Shown here in pieces: positions 44,182 through 53,000 of a stretch of 64,000 bases of DNA. Under the pieces are notes generated by a model, which saw nothing but the letters and a program-made list of their open reading frames with translations, was not told the DNA's origin and ran no database searches. Within the stretch, counting starts at the first letter, position 1. The number at the start of each line of letters is the position of its first letter. Location of the stretch: the NCBI GenBank assembly GCA_019096155.1, contig JAHCVI010000005.1:2118468-2182467 (forward strand), given 5' to 3'. A program made the translations under genes and the position numbers. Source of the stretch: Staphylotrichum longicolle. Taxonomy: Eukaryota; Ascomycota; Sordariomycetes; Sordariales; Chaetomiaceae.

Positions 44182-44908
44182 TTACATAATCGCGCACCCC
44201 CCCGTGCTCTGCCCACCTTCTGGCGTGGTGGTTTTGAGAGCGGTGCTGCAGAGGTCATCGAACGCCTCGGTCAGCAGCTCGCCCGTCACGGCCGAGCACT
44301 CGGCGTACTTGTCGGCACGCATTTCCTGGGCTGCCTGGTAGGCCTCCTGCGGGTAGATGATCCCATTAGGGTCGTCCTCGGACCGCAGGTCGCGCTTGAG
44401 GCCGAGCACCATGATTGGGAGGACGTCGCTCGAGGCAAAAGTCGTGCGGACTTCCTTGATCCACTAGACGGAGCATCAGCTTACATGGCTGGCCTGAAGG
44501 AAACGAGAATCGGATGGATGCGGACAAAGGGACAGTCACGTACCACACGCTGCATGTTGATGAGACTGAGCCGCTGGCTTATGTCATAGCAGATGACCAC
44601 CAGATCTGGTCGGAGGAGTCTCCAGCTCTCGGGGCTGGAAGTGTCGTGGAACTCAAACCGATACTGTCCTCTGCGGGTGCGGACCTCGAAGACAAAAGGT
44701 TGGTCCATGTCCCTGAGCAGGGTGATGGGAGCTTGGCCGTGGAGGCTCTGGCGGCCCTGGCTGATCCTCCTGCATTGGTGCATGGGGTCAGCAAAGGCTG
44801 CACCACGCGGCTATCTCGGATGCCACTTGGGGATACTGACGATAGAAACGTTGATTTCCCGCATTTCTCGTCCCCCAGCAGCAGGATTGTGATCGTATGT
44901 TCCTCCAT
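44182..44908 (-). CDS. Atypical Rho-like small GTPase with C-terminal CAAX box
   Basis: Three exons (44841-44908, 44544-44769, 44182-44463; introns 70 and 80 bp, phases 2 and 0) give 191 residues. The P-loop GDEKCGKST follows a hydrophobic first strand. The Rho-type G4 (LGLKRDLR) and G5 (ECSAVTGE) motifs are clear, and the C-terminus CAIM is a CAAX prenylation signal, so membrane anchoring is expected. Two things are unusual: switch I has no recognisable YVPTVFENY-like effector sequence, and the G3/switch II motif reads HDTSSPESW where DTAGQE is normal, so the Gly and the catalytic Gln are both absent. GTP hydrolysis may be weak or absent (inference). It is divergent from DEG1, with starts 301 bp apart. 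It could be a diverged Rho4-like protein; I would not give a symbol. Confidence 0.88.
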
Positions 44909-45209
44909 GATGAAGGTGTTGTTTGGGGTGCAAGAGAATGGTCAAACGGGTCCCAGATCACTTACATAGCATTCTTATCAAATATCCCGCGCAGCTTATC
45001 GTCGGTGCCAAGACTGACATCTCCACATTATTTTTCAGTTTGGACCCTTGTGGGGATTTGGAGACAGGCAGCGGAGGCGCCACTTGAACAAAAATCCCAT
45101 CGACATGTGCGTCCACCTGCCCGCCACCTGAAGTCGGCGCATTGTGACTTGAGACGGACGGCTTGGAGGTCAACGGGCCAACCGAAATTTATTAGCAACA
45201 GCGGGCCAC
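44909..45209. promoter_or_regulatory. Divergent promoter region Rho-like GTPase / DEG1
   Basis: Only 301 bp separate the two start codons, so promoters and leaders of both genes are compressed here. No named element is identified. Confidence 0.55.
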
Positions 45210-47114
45210 ATGAACGCTACCACCGGCGTTCAGAGGACCCTCACCCAAGGCTCTGCAGTGATTGCGTTGCTGTCACGATCCCCACTCAGGCTCACTGCCA
45301 CTCGACCTCTTGCACACTACCAGCGCCGCGCAGCAGGCTCATCCACATCATCTTCAGTCTCACGCAAGCCACATAAAATGGCCGACGCCGACTACCAGGA
45401 CTGGTCCAAAGACCGCCTGGTCTCGCGCCTCCGGGAGCTTGAGGCGCAACTCAAAGCTCAACAAGAACAGCAACCACAAGAGCAACAACTACCCAAACAA
45501 AAACAAAAGCAAAAACAACCTCCCTCCCACCCAAAACCCCCATCACCACCCACCGCCACACCCAAACAGGGACCGGGACCAAACACCCCCCAACTTCAGA
45601 CCAAGGAAAAGAAGAAAAAGAAACCCTCCAAGATCGACCCCTCCAAGTACTCGACCCGCCTCGTCGCCCTCAAGCTGGCCTACCTCGGCAAGCGCTTTGG
45701 CGGCTTCGAGTACCAGGCCGGCGCCGCCGTGCCGAGCATCGAGGAGGAGCTGTGGCGCGCCCTCGTCAAGAGCTGCCTGATCTGGCCCGACGACCCGGAC
45801 AAGGTCGACTTCGCGCCCTGGGAGTACTCCAAGTGCGGCCGGACCGACAGGGGGGTGAGCGCGTTTGGGCAGGTTGTGGGTGTGCGGGTGAGGAGTAACC
45901 GGCCCTTGGCGGTTGACAAGGGGGATGAGGATGTGGAGATGGGGGAGGGCCAGGGGGACGGAGAGGGACAGAGTCAGAAGCCGGCGTGGGATCCGGTCGC
46001 GGATGAGATCAACTACCCGAGGGTGCTGAACCGGTTGCTGCCGCCCGAGATCAGGGTGCTGGCGTGGGCGCCGACGCTCCCCGCGGACTTCTCGGCGCGG
46101 TTTTCGTGCCGCGAGCGGCAGTACCGGTACTTCTTCACCCAGCCGGCGTTTACGCCGCTGCCTGCGTCGCTGGACCCGGAGGGGACCCGCGCCGGGGAAG
46201 GCTGGCTCGACATTGGCGCCATGCGCGAGGCGGCCAAGCTGTTTGAGGGCGTGCACGACTTCCGGAATTTCTGCAAGCACGACGGCGCGAAGCAGATCAC
46301 CAACTTCAAGCGGAGGGTGTTTGAGGCGGACATCGTCGAGGTGGACGGCACGGGGTCGGCGCTGCCTTATGTGAGCCAGGCCGACTTCATGCCGGCTGGT
46401 CTGAAGGAGGAAGGGGGGCCGCATCCCAAGGTGTACTACTTTCACGTTCGCGGCTCGGCATTCCTGTGGCACCAGATCCGCCACATGGTCGCCATCCTCT
46501 TCCTCGTCGGCCAGGGGCTGGAGAAGCCGTCTCTGGTGACGGACCTTATGGATGTGGGCAAGTACCCGCAGAAGCCAAACTACAACATGGCCGATGAAGT
46601 GCCGCTCGTGCTGTGGGACTGCATCTTCCCCAACGTGGACGAGGCCGCGCGCGAAAAGGCCACGCTCGAGGTCCATGACCCGGATGCCGACGTCAACACC
46701 AGCATGACGGACGATATGGACTGGGTCTGGCTGGGCGAGGACAAGCCGTCGCACCTGCACGGAGCGAGCGGCATGGTGGACCAGCTGTGGGAGTGCTGGC
46801 GCGAGCGCAAGATGGACGAGCTGCTGGCGAACCAGCTGCTGGACTCGGTCGCGCGCAAGGCGGATCTGACTCGGAGGCTGGCCGAGTCGGGGCCCCCTGA
46901 GAAGCCGAACAGCAGCCAGCGGGTGTACGAGGGCGGCGGCACGGCCAAGGCGTCGGGCAGCTACGTACCCGTGCTCAAGAAGCACCTGCTAGCGTCGCCC
47001 GGAGGTCAACGACAAGTGGGCACAGAGCAAGGCTTTACCAGCGCGGCCGAGCTGGCCCAGACCAAAAACTGGCGGAGCGTCATCAAGGCGAACAAGGCCG
47101 GGGCGCGGCAGTAG
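45210..47114 (+). CDS. DEG1: tRNA pseudouridine(38/39) synthase Deg1/Pus3
   Basis: It isomerises U38 and U39 in the tRNA anticodon stem to pseudouridine. The catalytic-Asp motif is CGRTDRGVSAFGQVV; other TruA-family blocks are LKLAYLGKRFGGFEYQ, LLPPEIRVLAWAPT, FSCRERQYRYFF, GVHDFRNFCKHD, FHVRGSAFLWHQIRHMVAIL and VPLVLWDC. It is a single 634-codon exon with no intron. Between residues 75 and 140 lies a Gln/Lys/Pro-rich linker. Two starts are possible: MNATTGVQRTL at 45210 gives 56 extra residues rich in Arg, Ser, Thr and Leu and free of acids, like a mitochondrial presequence; MADADYQDWSKDRL at 45378 gives the usual cytosolic/nuclear form. The yeast enzyme is known to act in both cytosol and mitochondria. 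The 3' end overlaps the antisense GPI15 frame. Confidence 0.95.
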   Translation: MNATTGVQRTLTQGSAVIALLSRSPLRLTATRPLAHYQRRAAGSSTSSSVSRKPHKMADADYQDWSKDRLVSRLRELEAQLKAQQEQQPQEQQLPKQKQKQKQPPSHPKPPSPPTATPKQGPGPNTPQLQTKEKKKKKPSKIDPSKYSTRLVALKLAYLGKRFGGFEYQAGAAVPSIEEELWRALVKSCLIWPDDPDKVDFAPWEYSKCGRTDRGVSAFGQVVGVRVRSNRPLAVDKGDEDVEMGEGQGDGEGQSQKPAWDPVADEINYPRVLNRLLPPEIRVLAWAPTLPADFSARFSCRERQYRYFFTQPAFTPLPASLDPEGTRAGEGWLDIGAMREAAKLFEGVHDFRNFCKHDGAKQITNFKRRVFEADIVEVDGTGSALPYVSQADFMPAGLKEEGGPHPKVYYFHVRGSAFLWHQIRHMVAILFLVGQGLEKPSLVTDLMDVGKYPQKPNYNMADEVPLVLWDCIFPNVDEAAREKATLEVHDPDADVNTSMTDDMDWVWLGEDKPSHLHGASGMVDQLWECWRERKMDELLANQLLDSVARKADLTRRLAESGPPEKPNSSQRVYEGGGTAKASGSYVPVLKKHLLASPGGQRQVGTEQGFTSAAELAQTKNWRSVIKANKAGARQ

Positions 47115-48064
47115 ACACAAGCAGCATCAGCGTAGACGAATAGAACCGCAAGATCCAGTGCCCAATGCAAATGCAATCCATTCCTCAACCCCCAACAAAC
47201 TACGAACCCCCTTTGCCACCCAAACCCGTACTCAAACCCCCTCCCTCTCCCCCTCCCCTTCCACCAAACACCCCTCACCCCCCTCCAAACCGCCTCCACA
47301 ATCTTCCGCCTCGGCAGCAGGCCCGGAAACAGCACCACCACATCCTCCTCCCCCTCCACCACCACAACGAGATAATACCGCACCTCAAACCCGCGAAACG
47401 CCTCGTTGATCAACACATCCCGTATCTTCTCGGTCGGTATGAACCGCGTCTGCGCGCCCCACCCGCCCAGCCCGAATCCCAACCCCAGCCCGCCGCCGAA
47501 CCCACCAAACTTGCTCCTACTACTGCCGCCCCACCCCCACCCGGTCCCCGTCCCGGTCCCGGACCCGGAGCACGTCTGGATCCCCAGCCCGCGCAGCACG
47601 AGCACCGACTCGGTCGTGTGCAGCTGGACGCACACGGCCAGGTAGATGGCGGCCGCGGTGAGGAGGGCGACGGCGCGGTCGGGCAGGGGGGACGCCAGGT
47701 GCGCGAGGGCGAGGCCGGCTGGGGAGAGGTGCGCTGCGCGGAGGAGGGCGGCGAGGAAGGAGGGGATGTCGCCTGCGAGGAGCGGGGGGAGGAGGAGTTG
47801 CGAGAGTTCAGGAGGTTGTTGTTGTTGTTGTGGTAGTGGTAGTGATTGGGTTGCTGTTTCCTGGGGGTTGGTGGTGGTGGCGGAGAAAAAGAAGCGGGCG
47901 TAGAGGGTCAGGACGGCGGCGGAGAGGAGGGCGAGGCGGAGGAGCTGGAGGGCGAGGAGGAGGAGGCGGAGCGGGAGGGTCAGCGGGGGGCAGGTGGTGA
48001 CCGTGAACTCGGCGGTGGTGGGGGAGGGGCGGCGGATGTAGAGGTGGGGGGCTGTTGTGAGCAT
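47006..48064 (-). CDS. GPI15: GPI-GlcNAc transferase subunit PIG-H (Gpi15), C-terminus uncertain
   Basis: PIG-H/Gpi15 is part of the ER complex that adds GlcNAc to phosphatidylinositol in the first step of GPI-anchor synthesis. Two hydrophobic segments (residues about 30-60 and 130-150) precede the domain ESVLVLRGLGIQT, a Gly/Ser-rich insertion made of GT- and GLG-type repeats, then TRFIPTEKIRDVLINEAFRG, FEVRYYLVVVVEGE and FPGLLPRRKIVEAVWRGVR. The frame continues about 85 residues past the usual family end and stops at 47006, inside the antisense of the DEG1 coding end. That tail looks non-homologous; an unrecognised 3' intron (for example from GTGAGG after WRG) or an early true end is possible. 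The start at 48064 is the first ATG of the frame. Confidence 0.85.
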   Translation of the reverse strand: MLTTAPHLYIRRPSPTTAEFTVTTCPPLTLPLRLLLLALQLLRLALLSAAVLTLYARFFFSATTTNPQETATQSLPLPQQQQQPPELSQLLLPPLLAGDIPSFLAALLRAAHLSPAGLALAHLASPLPDRAVALLTAAAIYLAVCVQLHTTESVLVLRGLGIQTCSGSGTGTGTGWGWGGSSRSKFGGFGGGLGLGFGLGGWGAQTRFIPTEKIRDVLINEAFRGFEVRYYLVVVVEGEEDVVVLFPGLLPRRKIVEAVWRGVRGVWWKGRGRGRGFEYGFGWQRGFVVCWGLRNGLHLHWALDLAVLFVYADAACVYCRAPALFALMTLRQFLVWASSAALVKPCSVPTCR

Positions 48065-49853
48065 GGCGGTGGTTTCGACTGCTGTGCACAGTCTATTAAG
48101 TTCGTTTCCCGGTTTTGAGGTGTCTCGTGGTCGCTGGATCGCACCTCAGACCGCGGAGATGGTGAGGGCCCAGTGGCGGAGAGAATTCGGGTTACCGTCG
48201 TAAATGTTGTCGGTTCATTGTTGTGATGTGTGCAGATCCCGTGCCGCCCCTCCAAGATGCCGCGACTGTTGGCCAGACAGAGAAAAGTGAGTGTTGAAGA
48301 TGGAAGGGGATCGCGAAGCGCGACACTTCACGGTGTGGTGCAGTTCGTTTATCGATAAAACCGCTGCATGCATTGACCCCTAACCCTTGCCACAAACCCC
48401 GCATGAGCATACCCGCACTATATGTATTAGGTCCAGCATTCAAAATTCCGACTGTAATGGTCAGTTTGGTTTCGGAGGCACTCGATTTTCTCGCAGACTC
48501 TACTCCATCCCCATAAGAACCCCCCAGCGGCGCCCAGCGCGAATCTTGCGGTGGCCACCCACTCGCATGGGTAACCCGCGATCGCTGCGCGTGGCCCTAA
48601 GCAATGAAGATGACCCTTGAGGGAGGTCTCACTCTGCAGAGACATCTTCACCGTCAGATGGCGCGCTGGATCACGATCGCTGGGGGCTTGGGGTAGAGCG
48701 GCGAGATGGGGATGTCAACTCCATTTTTTGCACTTTTTTTTAGGCCTTGATATTACAATCTCGTCACTTAGAGAGAGTCCATCGAACACCAATGATCATT
48801 TTCTAATTGTTGCATGTGTGGGAAGAGCAATAAAAAAGAAAAGTACGGTTCGTTGTGTCAACCCGCTCGAACACCCGAATGAAGCAATTCGCAAGATCCC
48901 CAATCAGTCCCTCTCGAACACAGCTCAAACAGCAGCATCAGATATTCAAAGTCCAAACAGAACAAACATCAATAACGTAATCTGCAACCTGCTATCCCAT
49001 ACCACAAAAAGTCTCCATTACAAGACCCCCAACCCATCATCATCCACGCAAATGCCCTGCCCCATTCGAATCGAAAACGAAGCGAAACACCATCCAACAC
49101 AGTGCCGCGAGGCAACAATGTAGTATCCCATCCGCACCCCGACCACCCAATCCACCGGGCTTTTTATTGTCTTTTTCCCCTTCCAGCTCCAGCGTTGCCT
49201 GTAGTGTATCCAATCTGCCTGTTCTCTTCCCGTCGCTCCCCTTCTTGTGTTTCCCTGACCTCATCCACCACCACCTTCAAGTTGCACATTCCCCCCCTCT
49301 TAACATCCTCCCACATCCGCCCAAAACCACACCCGCCTGTTGGTCATAAGTCATGAGAAGCGAGAAAAGACAGGTATCCCAAATAATGAATAAAACAAAA
49401 AGCAAAAACTCGCAGGTAGCAAGAATCAGAAAAATGTAGAAAATGAGCTGCAACTACCAACCAAAATAACCGACGTGACATGAACTCTGCTGCTGCCGCG
49501 GCTGCTTCATTACCATTTCTCCTCCGATCCTCCATTTCCAAAAACCAATGGTATCTCATGTTGTTGTTGTTGTTGTTTGTTTCTTCCTCTGAAGCGTTGA
49601 AAAAAAAAAGTCCCCCAAAATACCCGCGCTGCCAGCGGGATTAACCAAGGACGCGGTGTGGTGTAGGTATTGTATGCCAGCGATGAATCGAAATCCTGTC
49701 TGTCTCCCCTTTTTTTTGTCTTCTGTTCCGCTTCTGCTCCAAGTTGTCGGTTTCCATCACCAAAGTGGCAGGCTACTTCTCCCCTAGACATTAATCCGCC
49801 CGGATCCAACCTGCAACACTCCCCTCTGCCAGACGAGTTGAAACCGAGCGGCC
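48065..49853. other. Intergenic: GPI15 promoter and WD40-gene 3' flank
   Basis: 1.8 kb of lower GC content than neighbouring genes, with no supportable coding sequence. A GTT-type simple repeat (about 49559-49580) and an A-run (about 49600) lie in the probable 3' UTR of the WD40 gene. Confidence 0.55.
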
Positions 49854-49998
49854 TCAAATCATCTCACTCCGATGCAAGCCCGTCCGGTACTCGTTCCGCC
49901 CCTCCTGCTGCGCGACCTGCGCCTGCACCTGCTGAAACACCTGGTTCTGCAGCCGGTAGTTCATGCTGACCGGCGGGCCCCCACCGCTGTTACCCCCT

Positions 49999-50030
<32 letters not shown>

Positions 50031-53000
50031 GTGGCCCGCCAGCGAGTAGTGCTGCTGCTGGAGCTGCTGGAGCTGCTGGAGCTGCGGCGGCGGCGGCGGG
50101 ACGCTCTCGTACGGCGCCGTGGCCGCGTCGGGGGCGGCAGCGGCCGTCCGGCTGCGGCTGGCGGAGCGCATGCGCTCGGTCGCGCGGGAGATGCGCGCGC
50201 CGATCGAGTTGTCGACGCTGCTGCGGCCGCGGGCGTGGCTTTGGCGGGGCGGGTTGGGCGCCGAGATGATGGGCACGGTGGCCTCGCTGACGGGGATGGC
50301 CGCGGGGATCATCATGGGCTGGGGAGGGGGCGGCGGAGGGGGTTGTTGGTACTGCTGTTGGGGTAGCTGCTGGTACTGCTGCTGGGGCTGGTACTGCTGC
50401 TGCTGCTGGGGTTGGGGCTGGGGCTGGTCGTCGTCCATGACGATCTCGATCATGCCCGAGCTACCGCCGTAGACGACCGGCTTGGGGCCGCCGCTGAGGT
50501 ACGGGAGCGGAGCGGGCGGCGGCGGCGGGGGCTGGGCGAGGTGCTGCAGTTCCTTGAGCATGGGCGGGACGGGGGGGGCGGCGGAGGCGGGATGTTGGCG
50601 TCGTGCGAGGGTCTCCGGCTGGGGAAGGCATTGGCATCGTGCGACGGCCGGCGACCCTGCATGGACATGGAGTTGACAGCCGAAGGTCTCCTGGAGTGGC
50701 TTTGCGGCTGAACGAGGTCGACAGGAGGCGCCGACATGGAGCGCCCGATCTGGGCCGCAATCCGGGAGTGGGCAGCTGGAGGCGGGGTGTAGACGGTCGA
50801 CGGGAGGAGCAGCGGAATATCGTCACCCTTTGATTCTTCGGGCTCCCTCTCAGCCGCCTTGGGGGAATGCCTGGCCGGCGACTGGCGGTGCGATTGGGCG
50901 GGCAATGCAGGCGACGCCTGCGCAAAGGTTGACGGGATCGGAGGGACGGGAACGTTGTGCCTGCTCGAGTCGGACTCCATGACCAGGCGCATCGCCCTCG
51001 GCGTCGCTGGCAGGCCGATCACCGGCCCGTTGCGGTTCGCGTACATGCTCCTGCCGGCGCTGGGGTCCACGCTCGCGCTGCGGAAGGGAAGGTCTTCCTT
51101 CTTGGGGGGCACGTACGTCGTGCTCGGAAGCTCCATGAGCGAGGGCGTCCGGCTCACGGGCGCAGGCGTGAGACGGTCGGGGTGCATGATCGGGGGAGCC
51201 GAGGGCCTTCTGGCGAGCGACTTGCGGCGCTCTTCGAGCTCGCGTGCAGCAGCCTCCTTCTTGAGCTGCCTCTCGTCCTTGATGACTCTCAGATCCCCTG
51301 AGCTGTCAGTGGTGAGCTGCATCGGCGCTGGCGTCTGCAGTGGCATGCCAATCTTGCGGCGTGAAGAGCCCTCCGACCCCGCGTGCGAGGTGGTCCGTCG
51401 GATATCCGACTTCTCCCGTCCCGTCTCCCTGGTTGACCACGCAGTCGTCGACCGAACCGACACCGGAGAGGGGGGACCATCTCCTCGGCTGGCCCTGCTC
51501 GTGCTTCTGTTGTTCCTCTTGCGGAAGTTCTCCTGCGCCTCGACTGCCTGCCTGTAGTCTTCCTCGTCATCAGAGCCATAATAGTGTTGCTGCAGGTTTG
51601 CCGACATGGGTTGCGGCGAGGACGGCGATCTCTTCGAAGGCGGCCCGCGCGACGCGGAGCGCCCCCGGAGGTCCAGTGCCGGCGGCACGTGGCGCTTGTC
51701 GGGGCTCCTCGCGCGGCTTGAACCGCGGCCGTTCCGGCTGGTGGTGCGGCTTGACGCCCTCACGCGAGAGCCGTCCCGGTTGGCATAGCCCACCTTCCTC
51801 ACCGTGCTCGGCTGGCTGACCGGCTCCAGCTCATCATTAGAAACGTCGATCAGCTTGCCCCTGGCGACCCCGTGGTGCACCATCTCAAAGTCCTCCCTCG
51901 GGGTCGACAAGTTGATCAGGTCCTCGGGCGACATGGGCACCGGCGACTTCGGAGACCGCTTCCCACCCTTGGGCGTGTAGCTCCGCGCCGCAGCCCGGCC
52001 GCGGTCCCGCGACTTTTCCCGGTTCTCCTTGCGCGACTGGCTCGCATCGCGCGCGTGGCGGCCGTCACGGCTGCTCCCACGAGCTTGCCGCTTGCTCGAG
52101 GCAGTGTCCAGGCTGTGGATGTAGTCGTCTAGGCTCTTACCTTGGTTGTGATGGGTCGAGCGCTGGTTCCTCGCAACGCTCGAGGCCGCAGAAGTGACAG
52201 AGCTAGCAACAGATCCCGGGCCCCTCCTCCTGGACGGCCAGTGGTAGCGGACTGAGGAGTGTGCCGATGGCTCGGGCGATGTGAGGTCGTCCCGCAGTGA
52301 TTCCTTGAACGCCGGCAGAGACAGATCAAGTCCTTCAGGTATCCGGCTGCGCGAGCCATTCCTTCTCATTCTTCCACCCTCCATCAGATTCGCAATTGCC
52401 GCGGGCGACGGGGACGGAGGCGGATGACCCTTCACCGTGTCCTTCACCAGCCTTGGGCTCGCCGTGTTCGGTCTCGTCAACTCCAGGTTCCTGATCATCG
52501 TGTCTTGAACATCCATCGACTGGAACGCGCTAGCATACGGGTCACCGCCTTGCTTGGTGACCGCGGTCAGAAGGTCGCGGTGGCCCGAATCAGGGGCTTC
52601 ACCAATTGAAGGGAGCCGCTGACGGCCAAAGCCCTGCACGGGACGAGCTGATGCCGGGGTGTTGAATTGGCTCCGGTTTCCGCGCAGGATCGCAGTCGTC
52701 GGATCAGCACCGCTGGGGGACAAGGCCGATTCCAGGATGGGCGTTGCCGCAGCCGCGATAGGTGTCTTGCCGTCATCAAGGTTCGCCAAAAGCTTGTTCT
52801 TGGCCTGGCCGTCGCCGAAAGATGTGATGAGTTTCAGCGCCGAGTTCTTGGCAACGCTTCTTTGCGGCCCGTGGTTCATGACTGGAGGTGAAAGTGGAGG
52901 GCTGAGCAGTTCTGGAACTGTCTGTGTGATGCTTGGGAAGTTGAGCTGCTGTGCGGATGGTGACGTCCAAGGCTCGGTGGATTCGCGACCAGTGCAGGCA

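Noticed and set aside
45543..46985. 480-codon open frame antisense to DEG1
   Set aside because: Shadow of the conserved pseudouridine synthase frame; composition is Leu/Arg/Val-rich without recognisable domains.
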